A stretch of DNA of 37,326 bases from Candidatus Gastranaerophilales bacterium (GCA_947587615.1 CANPYC010000019.1:1-37326); one strand, 5' to 3'; positions 18,641 to 27,722 are shown, counted from the stretch's first letter. Program-made: numbers and translations. Notes: generated by a model from the letters alone, not told the origin.

Positions 18641-18860
18641 TTTAATTTCCTTTCACCAAAACTAATTCCCGTTTTTAGGTTAGTTTATATTGGCAATTTT
18701 ACTGTAACTTCGTTTGATATTAATATATCGTTTTAAGTTTAATTATTTATATATGACATCTGTTATATATGATGAATATAGCTCTTAAACCGACATAACA
18801 TTCTTTAAACTTATACTGCGCCAAAAAAGCATAATACAAGTTAAAGTTTGTTTTAAATTA

Positions 18861-19400
18861 TTATTTTTTACCTGCCTTGCCGACTTTTCTTGCAATATAT
18901 TCGCCTTCATATTTAACACCTTTACCTTTGTAAACTTCAGGCGGACGTTTAGAGCGAATTAATGCTGCAACATCACCAACAAGCTGTTTATTTGAGCCTG
19001 TAACGGTAACTTTTGTATTAGCTTCAACAGAAATTGTAATACCTTTTGGAGCTTCAATTATTACGGGGTGTGAATAGCCTAAAGAAAGATTAATTGATGT
19101 ACCTTGCATTTGAGCACGATAGCCAACACCAACAATTTCTAATTTCTTTTCAAACGGGGTTTTAACACCAATAATTGCATTTGATATCAAGGTTCTAAAT
19201 AAGCCGTGAAGGCTTCTTGATTTTCTGTCTTCAGCAATTCTGTTTACAATTACTTCTTTATTTTCAATTTTTACTTCGATTTCAGAAGGAAACTCAACTG
19301 ATTCTGTCCCTTTTGGACCTTTAGCAGTCAAGACATTGCCTTCTACTTTTACTTCAACTCCATCAGGAATTGTAATTGGTAATTTACCTATTCTGGACAT
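18861..19400 (-). CDS. rplF: 50S ribosomal protein uL6
   Basis: 179-aa protein at the base of the L7/L12 stalk near the GTPase centre. Signatures are the start 'MSRIGKLPITIPDGVEV', the 'NVLTAKGPKG' repeat element, 'YRAQMQGTSINLSLGYSHPV' and the C-terminal 'RPPEVYKGKGVKYEGEYIAR'. Full length. It is separated from rpsH upstream by 139 bp and from rplR downstream by 220 bp, whereas these genes are usually within a few dozen bases. AAAGGAG lies before the ATG. Confidence 0.97.
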   Translation of the reverse strand: MSRIGKLPITIPDGVEVKVEGNVLTAKGPKGTESVEFPSEIEVKIENKEVIVNRIAEDRKSRSLHGLFRTLISNAIIGVKTPFEKKLEIVGVGYRAQMQGTSINLSLGYSHPVIIEAPKGITISVEANTKVTVTGSNKQLVGDVAALIRSKRPPEVYKGKGVKYEGEYIARKVGKAGKK

Positions 19401-19538
19401 TTTTTCTCCTTTTGCTTTTATTATACTAAGCGGGAACGCATCGCACTATGCGATTTAACCCTTTTTACTTTTATATTATTTTTTAGATATTAAATTATTT
19501 TAATTGTATTTAATTTAACTAAAGTTTAGGCGATTTAA

Positions 19539-19934
19539 CTACCATACATAGCAAAGAACTTCGCCGCCAAGCTTGTTTTCTCGAGCTTGTTTTTCGTTCA
19601 TAAGACCTTTTGATGTTGAAATTATAGCGCAACCCATGCCATCAAAAACTCTGGGCATATTTTTTGCCTTAGAATAAACTCTTAAGCCGGGTTTAGAAAC
19701 TCTTTGGAGCCCTGTAATAACACTTTGAGAATTAACATATTTCAAAGTTACGTTGATAAATTTAAAGCCGTCTTTTTCTTCTACTGTGTAGCAGTCTACA
19801 TAACCTTCGTTTCTAAGAACTTTGATTAGTTCTTCTTTTAATTTTGAGTATGGCATTGAAACAGATTCATGTTTAACCATATTTGCATTTCTAATTCTGG
19901 TTAGAGCGTCAGCTATCGGATCATTGATTGTCAT
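19539..19934 (-). CDS. rpsH: 30S ribosomal protein uS8
   Basis: 131-aa 16S-rRNA central-domain protein, and in E. coli the translational repressor of the spc operon. Seen are 'DPIADALTRIRNA', 'YSKLKEELIKVLRNEGYV', 'RVSKPGLRVYSKAKNMPRV', the conserved 'ISTSKGLMNEKQAR' and the 'GGEVLCYVW' end. Full length. The ATG has AAAGGAAA just upstream. Here S8 is the first gene of a separate transcription unit: a terminator after rpsN and 1.2 kb of non-coding sequence lie upstream, so it must have its own promoter. Confidence 0.97.
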   Translation of the reverse strand: MTINDPIADALTRIRNANMVKHESVSMPYSKLKEELIKVLRNEGYVDCYTVEEKDGFKFINVTLKYVNSQSVITGLQRVSKPGLRVYSKAKNMPRVFDGMGCAIISTSKGLMNEKQARENKLGGEVLCYVW

Positions 19935-20006
19935 TTTATTTCCTTTCTACTTGCAAGAACTTGTCTTGTAGTTTAGTGTACATTAAGCTCATGATGAGCA
20001 ATTTTA

Positions 20007-20035
20007 ATAATAATTTAAACAAAAAACAAAAGCAA
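20007..20035 (-). promoter_or_regulatory. Candidate promoter for rpsH-rplF-rplR
   Basis: On the minus strand TTGCTT (20030-20035) and TATTAT (20007-20012) are 17 bases apart, about 70 bases upstream of the rpsH ATG. The -10 matches consensus at 5 of 6 positions, the -35 only weakly. A promoter is needed here because a terminator follows rpsN, but in AT-rich DNA this exact site is uncertain. Confidence 0.35.
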
Positions 20036-20128
20036 TGATTTTGTAAATTTTTATGAAATTAATTGCAAATTAATTCTTTTAGCGATTTTTACAATAATGC
20101 CAAACACATAAAAAAGCAAGGGTTTAGA

Positions 20129-20451
20129 ATGCAAAGTATAAATTTTGGTGCAAATTTTATAAAAGCGGAAAAAATAATACTATAACCCAAATAATGCCAA
20201 CAGTCTTTATTTATCAACAACAATTACTGATAGCAACAGGGGTTTTAGTGCAGAAATAGCCGCACAAAAGCAAAAATGAAAAATTCAGACCGTGCAACCC
20301 TTAAGGTATTTGTTTTGAATCCGATAAAACAGGCGACTCTTATAAAAAAGCTTATTCTGACGCAAATCAATACTTGAAAAAATTAGCAAAGTATACATCT
20401 AATCAAAATTTGCAGGATAATATTAATTCAAAATATAGTTATATAGCGTGA
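20129..20451 (+). pseudogene. Decayed gene of the NFG/FKG N-terminal-motif type
   Basis: An ATG at 20129 opens MQSINFGANFIKAEKIIL and then meets a stop. Protein-like pieces continue in other frames: 'NRGFSAEIAAQKQK', 'DRATLKVFVL', and 'ESDKTGDSYKKAYSDANQY' running on to a TGA at 20449-20451. Several indels separate them, so the gene is dead. The opening resembles the FKG/FGA N-termini of other hypothetical proteins in the window. It sits, on the opposite strand, in the 1.2-kb insertion that splits the ribosomal cluster between rpsN and rpsH. Confidence 0.5.
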
Positions 20452-21083
20452 ATTTCAAAAATTGGTCAAAATTAGCCGATATGATTTTTATTCGGTATAA
20501 ATTAAAATGAATAAATTTAAAGTATAATTCTTAAACCTTGAATTTATGGGGTTTGGGTTATTATGTTTATTTTGAGCCTTTGGACTTTTGTGTTTGGATT
20601 TTTTGGACTTATAATTTTTAGATTTATAATTTCATAGTCTTTGGGTTTTAAACTTGACATCATAATACTGCACCCTATCCGCCCGTCATTATGCCAAGCC
20701 TTCCCGCTCGTCATTACTTCGGGTTACAGCTAGGGTATAATTTTAGCAAGTCGTCTATTCGAGTGCGGCTTATAAAAAAACTAAAACCAAGCCGTAGGGC
20801 GGGCTTCAGTCCACCAAGCTCTAAGTTTAAAAACTTCGTAAGTCAGATATTTTGAGACGGTAGACTAAAGTCTACCCTACAATTATAATTCCTTGCCGTA
20901 GTAGTTTGGTATACGTGGCTCTAAAATAAAATCTACCATCTTGAAACTGACGTTTGCAATGACGGTATGGGGGTTTAGGTGTTATTACAATGAGTTTGGT
21001 TATTGTTTTCATAATTAAATTTTTAGAAAAGTTTTTTAAAGTTTTTTAAAAACCAAACAAGCAAAGCAAAAAGTTTTCAACAA
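20452..21083. other. Non-coding debris between rpsN and rpsH
   Basis: No credible gene on either strand. The stretch contains low-complexity TTTGGACTT-like variants (about 20560-20650), GC-richer patches (about 20680-20820) unlike the surroundings, and an imperfect inverted repeat at 20794-20880. It looks like accumulated dispersed repeats. Confidence 0.5.
20794..20880. repeat. Imperfect inverted repeat, REP/MITE-like
   Basis: A 22-bp end starting GTAGGGCGGGCTTCAG (20794-20815) and an opposite end finishing AGTCTACCCTAC (20859-20880) match at about 17 of 22 positions when one is reverse-complemented, with 43 bp between. The 'GTAGGGTGGACTxxAGTCCACC' pattern resembles dispersed palindromic repeats found in many bacterial genomes. 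No transposase is present. Confidence 0.6.
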
Positions 21084-21130
21084 ATTAAAACGTTCTATCA
21101 AAGTTAATTTTTCCGATAGAACGTTTTAAT
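21084..21130 (-). terminator. Strong hairpin terminator after rpsN
   Basis: A perfect 16-bp inverted repeat, ATTAAAACGTTCTATC and its complement, with a 15-nt loop, begins 20 bp after the rpsN stop. Read on the minus strand it ends with TTTTAATTTGTT. It should stop transcription inside what is normally an unbroken operon. Confidence 0.75.
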
Positions 21131-21149
21131 TTTTTGTTAAAGTTTACCA

Positions 21150-21356
21150 TTACCAGGATGACTTTGTAACACCGGGTAACAAGCCTTGATGTGCCATTTT
21201 TCTTAGGCAAATTCTGCAAAGACCAAAGTCCCTATGAAACCCATGAGGTCTTCCGCAAACAGAACAACGATTATGAAGTCTTACTTTAGGATATTTTCCT
21301 TTAGCAGCAAGAGCTTCTCGTCTTTGTTCTTTGTTTATCATTGCTTTTTTAGCCAT
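21150..21356 (-). CDS. rpsN: 30S ribosomal protein uS14, zinc-binding type
   Basis: 68-aa head protein of the 30S subunit. It is the zinc (C+) form, with two CxxC pairs in '[20 protein letters not shown]' (Cys 31, 34, 47, 50), and ends '[10 protein letters not shown]'. It is a few residues longer than the usual 61-aa form because of the N-terminal '[19 protein letters not shown]' stretch. The GGAGAA ribosome site is good. It follows rplE in the normal spc order but is then cut off from rpsH by a terminator and 1.2 kb of debris. Confidence 0.96.
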   Translation of the reverse strand: MAKKAMINKEQRREALAAKGKYPKVRLHNRCSVCGRPHGFHRDFGLCRICLRKMAHQGLLPGVTKSSW

Positions 21357-21407
21357 TTTATGATTTTCTCCTATTGTTTTTTGGTTTATATTTTATACGT
21401 TTGTTGC

Positions 21408-21962
21408 TTATTTAGTTTTAAATGGCATACCTAAATGTCTTAATAAACTTCTTGCTTCATCGTCGCTATGAGCTGTTGTGATGATTGAAACATTCATACC
21501 CTTAACGATATCAATTTCATCATAGTGAATTTCAGGAAACAGAGATTGTTCTTTTAAACCAAAAGTATAGTTACCTCTGCCGTCAAAGCTTTTTGGACTT
21601 ACACCTCTAAAGTCACGGATACGAGGAAGTACAACGCAAACTAATTTTTGGAAAAAGTCATACATTCTCTCCCCTCTAAGAGTGACCATTGCACCAACAG
21701 GCATGCCTTCTCTTAATTTATAAGATGCGATTGATTTTTTAGCTTTTGTAGATAGAGCCTTTTGACCTGCAATTTTAGTTAATTGATTTACGATTGATTC
21801 AGCAAGCTTTGAGTTGTGCGAAGCTTCGCCAACACCCATATTAAGAACAATTTTAGACATTTTAGGAATTTGCATTTCATTTTTATATGAAAATTCTTCC
21901 TTTAATTTTGCTCTTACTTCGTTAACATAACGGTCTTTTAAATTACCGGTACTTTTTGACAT
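21408..21962 (-). CDS. rplE: 50S ribosomal protein uL5
   Basis: 184-aa 5S-rRNA-binding protein. Conserved blocks seen: '[16 protein letters not shown]', '[20 protein letters not shown]', '[19 protein letters not shown]', '[20 protein letters not shown]' and the end '[12 protein letters not shown]'. Full length. It lies 100 bp downstream of rplX and 51 bp upstream of rpsN on the same strand, in standard order. AAAGGG precedes the ATG. Confidence 0.97.
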   Translation of the reverse strand: MSKSTGNLKDRYVNEVRAKLKEEFSYKNEMQIPKMSKIVLNMGVGEASHNSKLAESIVNQLTKIAGQKALSTKAKKSIASYKLREGMPVGAMVTLRGERMYDFFQKLVCVVLPRIRDFRGVSPKSFDGRGNYTFGLKEQSLFPEIHYDEIDIVKGMNVSIITTAHSDDEARSLLRHLGMPFKTK

Positions 21963-22062
21963 TATTTTATCCCTTTACTTAGCCTTTGAAATTCTTGTGA
22001 TAATTTAATTATATTTTAAACTTTAACACCTGTCGAATTTCAATGCCCCACTTTAGCGTGGT

Positions 22063-22413
22063 CTATACATCAATTACTTCACCGCATTTAGCGCAAACAC
22101 GCACTTTTTTGCCATCTTTAACTACTTTTTTAACTCTTGTAGCTTTTTCACAAGACGGGCAGCAAATCATAACTTTTGAAGCGTTTATTGGCTTAGCAAC
22201 TTTATTTAATCCGCCTTGAACACCGGCCATCGGATTTGCTTTCTGTGCTTTTGTAACAACATTTACACCGTCAACAAGAATAGTTCCTTTTGCAGTGTCT
22301 ACGCTTTTAACGTTTCCTTGTTTACCTTTATCTTTGCCCGAGATGACAATAACACGGTCACCAACTTTTGTGTGAAGTTTTTTATTTGCCAAAGATTTAT
22401 TATTTTCAGCCAT
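22063..22413 (-). CDS. rplX: 50S ribosomal protein uL24
   Basis: 116-aa early assembly protein of the 50S subunit. It contains the KOW motif 'GDRVIVISGKDKGKQGNVKS', followed by 'DGVNVVTKAQK'. The C-terminal extension carries CPSC (85-88) and CAKC (107-110), a zinc-ribbon-like pair seen in many bacterial L24 proteins. It is slightly longer than E. coli L24 (104 aa). It lies between rplN (21 bp upstream) and rplE. Confidence 0.96.
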   Translation of the reverse strand: MAENNKSLANKKLHTKVGDRVIVISGKDKGKQGNVKSVDTAKGTILVDGVNVVTKAQKANPMAGVQGGLNKVAKPINASKVMICCPSCEKATRVKKVVKDGKKVRVCAKCGEVIDV

Positions 22414-22434
22414 TTTTCTATTTTCCTATTTTGA

Positions 22435-22803
22435 TTATATTACCTCAGGAGCCAGAGAAATGATTTTCATAAAGTTCTTTTCTCTAAGTTCTCTTGCAAC
22501 CGGGCCAAAAACACGAGTTCCACGAGGTGAACCGTCTTTATTAATAATAACTGCCGCATTATCATCAAATCTGATAACAGAACCGTCATTACGTTTAATA
22601 TCTGCTTTTGTTCTAACAACAACGGCACTTACAACATCAGATTTTTTGACAGGCATTCCCGGATTTGCGTCTTTAACAGCGGCAACAATTACGTCGCCTA
22701 CGCTTGCATATTTTTTATTACTTGAGCCCATAACACGAATGCAAAGAAGTTCTTTTGCACCTGTATTATCAGCAACTTGTAATCTGGTTTCTTGTTGTAT
22801 CAT
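22435..22803 (-). CDS. rplN: 50S ribosomal protein uL14
   Basis: 122-aa protein at the subunit interface. Signature blocks: '[20 protein letters not shown]', '[19 protein letters not shown]', '[20 protein letters not shown]' and the end '[19 protein letters not shown]'. Length is standard and conservation high. It follows rpsQ by 22 bp on the minus strand. Confidence 0.98.
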   Translation of the reverse strand: MIQQETRLQVADNTGAKELLCIRVMGSSNKKYASVGDVIVAAVKDANPGMPVKKSDVVSAVVVRTKADIKRNDGSVIRFDDNAAVIINKDGSPRGTRVFGPVARELREKNFMKIISLAPEVI

Positions 22804-22825
22804 AACTTAACTACCTTATATTTAA

Positions 22826-23071
22826 CTACTTGGCAACGCTTACAACTTTATCTAATGTCCAACGGATAGAACCGGAGAGAGGTTTAGATTCAACAATTGT
22901 AACAACATCGCCTACATGGCATTGATTCTTTTCATCACGAACTTTAAAATTCTTAGTGAAAGTCATCGTTTTTTTATATTTTTTATGAGCTTTATGTTCA
23001 GCAACTTCAACAACAATTGCTTTTTCCATTTTATCGCTCACAACGCAACCTTGTTTTACTTTTTTAGGCAT
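22826..23071 (-). CDS. rpsQ: 30S ribosomal protein uS17
   Basis: 81-aa OB-fold protein binding 16S rRNA helix 11. Seen: 'KQGCVVSDKMEKAIVVEVAE', 'HKKYKKTMTFTKNFKVRDE', 'CHVGDVVTIVESKPLSGSIR' and 'WTLDKVV'. Standard length. It lies 11 bp after rpmC in the normal S10/spc order, with AAGGAAA before the ATG. Confidence 0.97.
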   Translation of the reverse strand: MPKKVKQGCVVSDKMEKAIVVEVAEHKAHKKYKKTMTFTKNFKVRDEKNQCHVGDVVTIVESKPLSGSIRWTLDKVVSVAK

Positions 23072-23082
23072 TTTATATTTCC

Positions 23083-23280
23083 TTATGCTTGTTGTTCTTT
23101 TTGTCTTAAAATAGTTTTCATACGTGCGATTTCAATTTTTTTATTTTTGATTGAAGCAGTGTTTTCCAACTGTTTTAATTTATTATGACCCATTCTTAAA
23201 GTAAATAATTCTTTTTTTGAGTTAAGAATTAAATCTTTAAGTTCATCTATGGTTTTTTCTTTTATTTCTTGAAGTTTCAT
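23083..23280 (-). CDS. rpmC: 50S ribosomal protein uL29
   Basis: 65-aa two-helix protein near the nascent-chain exit tunnel. It shows the family start 'MKLQEIKEKTIDELKDL' and the signature 'ENTASIKNKKIEIARMKTIL'. It is 6 bp downstream of rplP and 11 bp upstream of rpsQ, and certainly part of the same transcript. Confidence 0.95.
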   Translation of the reverse strand: MKLQEIKEKTIDELKDLILNSKKELFTLRMGHNKLKQLENTASIKNKKIEIARMKTILRQKEQQA

Positions 23281-23286
23281 TTTTAC

Positions 23287-23691
23287 CTACTTTTCTACTA
23301 CTTTTAATTTAATAGGCATTTTTTGAGCAGCTAAAGTTAAAGCTTCAACAGCTTCTTCACGAGAATCAAAAGTAACTTCAAATAAGATTCTGCCCGGTTT
23401 TACAACAGCTACCCAATACTCAGGATTACCTTTACCTTTACCCATACGAGTTTCAGCAGGTTTTGCGGTTATCGGTTTATCAGGGAATATTTTAATCCAA
23501 ACATTACCGCCACGTTTGATTTTTCTTGTGATAACACGACGTGCAGCTTCTATTTGTCTTGAAGTAATCCAGGCAGGTTCAAGAGCCTGCAAACCGAATT
23601 CACCAAATTCAAGAGAACAACCTCTTGTTTCGGTTCCCTTCATATTGCCTTTCATTTTTTTGCGAAACTTTGTCTTTTTAGGCATTAACAT
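23287..23691 (-). CDS. rplP: 50S ribosomal protein uL16
   Basis: 134-aa protein of the A-site and peptidyl-transferase region. Blocks: '[20 protein letters not shown]', '[20 protein letters not shown]', '[20 protein letters not shown]', '[20 protein letters not shown]'. Two nearby starts exist (MLMPKK or MPKK). The first ATG is preferred because GGAG lies 10 bases before it, against 16 for the second. It is 30 bp downstream of rpsC. Confidence 0.97.
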   Translation of the reverse strand: MLMPKKTKFRKKMKGNMKGTETRGCSLEFGEFGLQALEPAWITSRQIEAARRVITRKIKRGGNVWIKIFPDKPITAKPAETRMGKGKGNPEYWVAVVKPGRILFEVTFDSREEAVEALTLAAQKMPIKLKVVEK

Positions 23692-23721
23692 TGTTATATT
23701 TCTCCTAATTTACTTCTTAAG

Positions 23722-24468
23722 TTAAGCCTGCTCGCTTTGAGCTTCTTGTTGTTCTTGACGTTTAGCTCTGCGTTGAAAACGAGTGTTTTCTTTTGCTGCA
23801 GGTTTTTTAATTTTAATATTTTGATCGGCTTTTTCACCGGGCATTAAGTCACCTTTGAACACCCAAACTTTAACACCGATTTTACCCATTACGGTATCAG
23901 CTTCCGCAAAACCGTATTGAACATCAGCTCTAAGGGTTTGCAGAGGTATTCTGCCTTCTTTTGCCCATTCCGAACGAGCAATTTCAGCACCGCCCAAACG
24001 ACCGGATACCATAACTTTTATACCTTGAACACCTGCACGCATTGTTCTTTGCATTGCCTGTTTCATAGCACGTCTGAATGCGATACGTTTTTCAAGTTGG
24101 AGGGCAATATTTTCCGCAACCAGTTGAGCATCAACATCAATTCTTGCAACTTCAACAACATCGATTGTAACTGCCTGAGTTTTGATTAACTTTTGAACGG
24201 CAACTCTCAATTCATCAATGCCTTGTCCGCCTCTGCCAACAACGATACCCGGTTTAGCCGTAACTACCGTTATGTTGATATTATTAGCTTTTCTTGCAAT
24301 ATTGATTCTTGATACACCGGCTGTATATAATTTTTTCTTGATAAATTTTCTGATTTTATCGTCTTGCGCAATATTAAATGCGTATTGACCTTTTTTAGCA
24401 AACCATGTTGAAACCCATGGCTCAATTATGCCTACTCTAAATCCGGTCGGATGTGTCTTTTGTCCCAT
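23722..24468 (-). CDS. rpsC: 30S ribosomal protein uS3
   Basis: 248-aa head protein at the mRNA entry site. The N-terminal '[13 protein letters not shown]' is followed by a KH type 2 domain ('[20 protein letters not shown]', with the GxxG loop GRGG), then the S3 C-terminal domain ('[20 protein letters not shown]', '[20 protein letters not shown]', 'VKVWVFKG') and a charged tail '[16 protein letters not shown]' that is a lineage-specific extension. It is 9 bp downstream of rplV. Confidence 0.97.
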   Translation of the reverse strand: MGQKTHPTGFRVGIIEPWVSTWFAKKGQYAFNIAQDDKIRKFIKKKLYTAGVSRINIARKANNINITVVTAKPGIVVGRGGQGIDELRVAVQKLIKTQAVTIDVVEVARIDVDAQLVAENIALQLEKRIAFRRAMKQAMQRTMRAGVQGIKVMVSGRLGGAEIARSEWAKEGRIPLQTLRADVQYGFAEADTVMGKIGVKVWVFKGDLMPGEKADQNIKIKKPAAKENTRFQRRAKRQEQQEAQSEQA

Positions 24469-24477
24469 GTTTTTCTC

Positions 24478-24813
24478 CTAGTCCTTTGCTACTTTCACTG
24501 TTAAATGAGCTGTTCTTTTTAATCTCTTATACATTCTGCCTTGAGCACGAGGTCTTACACGTCTGTATGTAGCTGCTTCATCGGCAAAAATTTCAGAAAT
24601 TTTAAGAACATCAGCCGTTGCACCAAATTTTTCCGAAGCGTTTGCAATGGCAGCATTTAAGTTCTTTTCGACAATACGGGCAGCGAAGTAAGGCATATAT
24701 TTAAGCATTCTTTGAGCTTCACTTGCTTTTTTACCACGGATAAGATTAATCACTCTGCGGATTTTCCTAACCGTCATTTTAATATCTGTTTGTTTTGATA
24801 TAGCTTCTTGCAT
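24478..24813 (-). CDS. rplV: 50S ribosomal protein uL22
   Basis: 111-aa protein lining the exit tunnel, the site of the macrolide-relevant hairpin. Seen: 'RKIRRVINLIRGKKASEAQR', 'ARIVEKNLNAAIANA', 'IFADEAATYRRVRPRAQGRM', and 'RLKRTAHLTVKV'. Length is standard. It lies 18 bp after rpsS and 9 bp before rpsC, in the standard S10 operon order. Confidence 0.97.
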   Translation of the reverse strand: MQEAISKQTDIKMTVRKIRRVINLIRGKKASEAQRMLKYMPYFAARIVEKNLNAAIANASEKFGATADVLKISEIFADEAATYRRVRPRAQGRMYKRLKRTAHLTVKVAKD

Positions 24814-24831
24814 TTTTCTATTTCCTTAAAG

Positions 24832-25110
24832 TTATTTTTTCTTAGCTGTCTTATCAGCGGCATGACCTCTGAAAGTTCTTGTTAGTGCAAATTCACCTAA
24901 TTTATGTCCAACCATTTGTTCGGTTATATAAACAGGAACATGAGTTTTACCATTGTGAACCGCAATTGTGTGACCAAGCATGTCAGGCACAATCATAGAA
25001 GCTCTTGACCAAGTTTTGATAACTTTCTTTTCGTTTTTTTCATTCATGCTGTTAATCTTTTTTTGTAAAGATTCATGAACGTATGGACCTTTTTTTAATG
25101 AACGAGCCAT
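24832..25110 (-). CDS. rpsS: 30S ribosomal protein uS19
   Basis: 92-aa head protein contacting S13 and tRNA. Highly conserved: '[19 protein letters not shown]', '[20 protein letters not shown]', '[19 protein letters not shown]', 'TRTFRGHA'. Length matches the family. It is 17 bp downstream of rplB, with AAAGGAGA before the ATG. Confidence 0.98.
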   Translation of the reverse strand: MARSLKKGPYVHESLQKKINSMNEKNEKKVIKTWSRASMIVPDMLGHTIAVHNGKTHVPVYITEQMVGHKLGEFALTRTFRGHAADKTAKKK

Positions 25111-25127
25111 CTATTTATGTTCTCCTT

Positions 25128-25955
25128 TTATTTTTTTCTTCTTCTTACTATCAACTTACTTGAAGCTTTTTTCTGATTACGAGTTTTGTAACCGAGAGCA
25201 GGTTTACCCCAAGGAGTTTTTGGATTGCCGCCGGGCCCTGTCTTACCTTCACCACCACCGTGCGGGTGATCAACAGGGTTCATTGTAACACCACGAACAG
25301 TAGGTTTAATACCTAAATATCTCGTTCTTCCGGCTTTTCCGGTTGATAGGTTTTTGTATTCGGAGTTACCTAAAACACCGATTGTTGCATAACAATCTTT
25401 TCTAACCATTCTCATTTCTGATGATGGAAGTTTAACGGTAACATAATTTCCTTCTTTAGCCATAACTTGAGCGGCATTACCTGCACTTCTTGCCATTTTA
25501 CCGCCTAAGCCGGGTCTTAATTCAATGTTATGAACCATTGCACCAAGAGGAATAGCATCTAAAGGAAGAGCATTTCCTGTTTGAATATCAACTTCAGGTC
25601 CTGAAATTATTTTATCGCCTACATTGAGCCCTTCAGGACAAAGAATATATCTTTTTTCACCATCAATATAGTTAACAAGACAAATTCTTACATTTCTGTT
25701 TGGATCGTATTCAATTGTCATTACAGTACCTTGAATACCGATTTTGTCCCTTTTGAAATCAATTACACGGTATGCTCTTTTATGACCGCCGCCGATATGA
25801 CGAGTTGTTATTCTGCCTGTATTGTTTCTTCCGCCTGATTTAGTTAAAGATTTAACCAAAGATTTTTCAGGAGCAGAAGCGGTAATTTCTTTATAGTCCG
25901 GTCTTGTCATACCACGTTGACCGGGTGAAGTCGGATTAATTTTACGATTTGCCAT
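25128..25955 (-). CDS. rplB: 50S ribosomal protein uL2
   Basis: 275-aa core protein needed for subunit association and peptidyl transfer. Typical blocks: '[19 protein letters not shown]', '[19 protein letters not shown]', '[14 protein letters not shown]', '[20 protein letters not shown]', and the invariant C-terminal '[19 protein letters not shown]'. Full length. It begins 4 bp after rplW ends, within a tight L4-L23-L2 run. Confidence 0.98.
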   Translation of the reverse strand: MANRKINPTSPGQRGMTRPDYKEITASAPEKSLVKSLTKSGGRNNTGRITTRHIGGGHKRAYRVIDFKRDKIGIQGTVMTIEYDPNRNVRICLVNYIDGEKRYILCPEGLNVGDKIISGPEVDIQTGNALPLDAIPLGAMVHNIELRPGLGGKMARSAGNAAQVMAKEGNYVTVKLPSSEMRMVRKDCYATIGVLGNSEYKNLSTGKAGRTRYLGIKPTVRGVTMNPVDHPHGGGEGKTGPGGNPKTPWGKPALGYKTRNQKKASSKLIVRRRKK

Positions 25956-25959
25956 AGTC

Positions 25960-26268
25960 TTATACTCCTGTCAATTCTTCAATCGGATCACCGACTATTG
26001 TAACAATAGCCTTTTTACCGGATTGTGTTCTGCCAAATTTCATGCCCATTCTTTTTTGATGAGAAGGCATATAAACCGTTCTAACTTTCTTAACCTTGCG
26101 GTTTGGATAAGCTAACTCAACAGCTTGAGCTATCTCAGTTTTTGAAGCATCTTTATTTACTTCAAAAGTATATGTATTATTAACAGTGCCTACCATAGAC
26201 TTTTCAGTAATGATTGGTTTTTTAATTACACTGTATAATTTTTCTTTGTTGGTATTTTTATTTGTCAT
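25960..26268 (-). CDS. rplW: 50S ribosomal protein uL23
   Basis: 102-aa protein at the exit tunnel, the docking site for trigger factor and SRP. Seen: '[15 protein letters not shown]', '[20 protein letters not shown]', '[14 protein letters not shown]', 'GKKAIVTI'. Its ATG shares one base with the TAA stop of rplD (TAATG), so translation is coupled. Confidence 0.97.
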   Translation of the reverse strand: MTNKNTNKEKLYSVIKKPIITEKSMVGTVNNTYTFEVNKDASKTEIAQAVELAYPNRKVKKVRTVYMPSHQKRMGMKFGRTQSGKKAIVTIVGDPIEELTGV

Positions 26269-26918
26269 TATTTTGCCAACCTTTCAGTGATAAAGTTGAT
26301 TGTTGCTTCAGTTGTAATAATTGTATCAGCGTCAACAATATCTTTAACATTTAAGTTTGATGGTAATAATAATTTAACGCTTGGAATATTTCTTGCCGAT
26401 AATACCAGATTTTTGTTTTCATCACTTGTTAAGTCGGCAATAATTAAAATTTTACCTTTTGCATTTAAGTCTTTTAAAACTTTTGCCATAACTTTTGTTT
26501 TAGGTTCGGTGATTTCTGAAAAATCTTTAACAATTGTTATGATATCAAGTTTTGCACTTAGTGCGGATTTAAGAGCTAATTTTCTTGCTTTTTGAGGCAG
26601 AGAAGTTTCATAGCTTCTTGGTTTAGGTCCAAAAATTACGCCACCGCCTCTGAATAGAGGGCTTCTTAATGAACCTGCACGAGCTCTGCCTGTGCCTTTT
26701 TGTTTCCAAGGTTTTTTACCGCCGCCTGATACTTCAGCTCTTGTTTTGGCGCAAGCTGTACCTGCTCTGCCATTATTTAATTGTCTTTTAAGAGCTAAAT
26801 ACATAACGTGCATATTTGGTTCAACTCCAAATACTGAGCCTTCTAAATTCATTTGACCAAGTTCGGAACCTTGAGTTGATAAAATTTTAACTGTTTTATT
26901 TTCTGTATTTTTTGTCAT
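26268..26918 (-). CDS. rplD: 50S ribosomal protein uL4
   Basis: 216-aa protein reaching into the exit tunnel; in E. coli it also represses the S10 operon. Blocks: 'GRAGTACAKTRAEVSGGGKK', 'PWKQKGTGRARAGSLRSPLF', 'GGGVIFGPKPRSYETSLPQK', 'LALKSALSAK'. Full length. The tunnel-loop region is intact. It is 9 bp downstream of rplC. Confidence 0.97.
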   Translation of the reverse strand: MTKNTENKTVKILSTQGSELGQMNLEGSVFGVEPNMHVMYLALKRQLNNGRAGTACAKTRAEVSGGGKKPWKQKGTGRARAGSLRSPLFRGGGVIFGPKPRSYETSLPQKARKLALKSALSAKLDIITIVKDFSEITEPKTKVMAKVLKDLNAKGKILIIADLTSDENKNLVLSARNIPSVKLLLPSNLNVKDIVDADTIITTEATINFITERLAK

Positions 26919-26927
26919 CTTGCACCT

Positions 26928-27563
26928 CTAATTCCATTTAGTCCTAGCAGGTTTAATAGTAACCAATTTACCTTCAGGGCCCGGAATAGCACCTTTTATA
27001 AGCAATAAGTTTTTATCGGCTATAACTTTTGCTACGGTGAGTTTGGTAACCGTAACTTTTTCGTTACCCATATTGCCTGCCATTCTTTTACCCTTTACAA
27101 CACGGCTCGGGGTAGTACCTGCGCCGATTGAACCGGGTTCTCTATGGTTTTTAGAACCGTGCCCCATAGGACCTCTTGAAAAATTGTGTCTTTTAACGGT
27201 ACCTTGAAAACCTTTACCGATTGAACGACCTGTAACATCAACTTTTTGAACATTGTCAAGAACTTCTAAAGAAATTGTTTGACCAACTTCATATTTTGAA
27301 GCGTCATCAACTCTAAATTCTTGTAAATGTCTAAAGTTTTCAAGATTATTTTTCTTAAAATGACCAATTTGTGCTTTAGTTAAGTGTTTTTCTTTTGCGG
27401 GTATAACACCGACTTGAATAGCATTATAGCCATCTGTTTCGGTTGTTTTAACCTGAGTTACAACAGCTTTTGCAACAGCAACAACGGTAACAGGAATACA
27501 TAATCCTGCTTCGTCATATATTTGTGTCATTCCAAGTTTTGTTCCAATAACACCTAATGTCAT
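26928..27563 (-). CDS. rplC: 50S ribosomal protein uL3
   Basis: 211 aa from the ATG at 27563, which opens the family start 'MTLGVIGTKLGMTQIYDEAG' and has AAAGG seven bases upstream. An extra 23 codons in frame upstream are not supported. Core blocks are 'GKGFQGTVKRHNFSRGPMGH', 'HREPGSIGAGTTPSRVVKGK' and 'RMAGNMGNEKVTVTKL'. It binds near the peptidyl-transferase centre and starts 50S assembly. The 159-bp gap to rpsJ is longer than usual and holds a partly palindromic sequence (27582-27606) just upstream of the ribosome site. Confidence 0.97.
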   Translation of the reverse strand: MTLGVIGTKLGMTQIYDEAGLCIPVTVVAVAKAVVTQVKTTETDGYNAIQVGVIPAKEKHLTKAQIGHFKKNNLENFRHLQEFRVDDASKYEVGQTISLEVLDNVQKVDVTGRSIGKGFQGTVKRHNFSRGPMGHGSKNHREPGSIGAGTTPSRVVKGKRMAGNMGNEKVTVTKLTVAKVIADKNLLLIKGAIPGPEGKLVTIKPARTKWN

Positions 27564-27722
27564 GTTAAACCTTTCTGTTGTGAGAGCTACTTTTAAAAGC
27601 TTTCTCTTGAGTACTTGCAGACTTTGTTTCATTTTTAATTATTATTAAAATTTTTTGAAACTCTGTCTTTCTAAATAGATCACATTAATATTAAATTGTC
27701 ATGTGTCTTTTAATGAAGCAAA

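Noticed and set aside
22216-24189. Several open frames on the plus strand opposite ribosomal protein genes
   Set aside because: Antisense shadows of highly conserved genes, with no ribosome sites or family similarity.
27582-27606. Partly palindromic sequence upstream of rplC as an L4-type attenuator
   Set aside because: Pairing is imperfect and AT-rich; the sequence alone does not support a defined autoregulatory RNA.
27564-27632. N-terminal 23-residue extension of L3
   Set aside because: L3 begins at MTLGVIGTKLGMT; the extension overlaps the leader and lacks a ribosome site.
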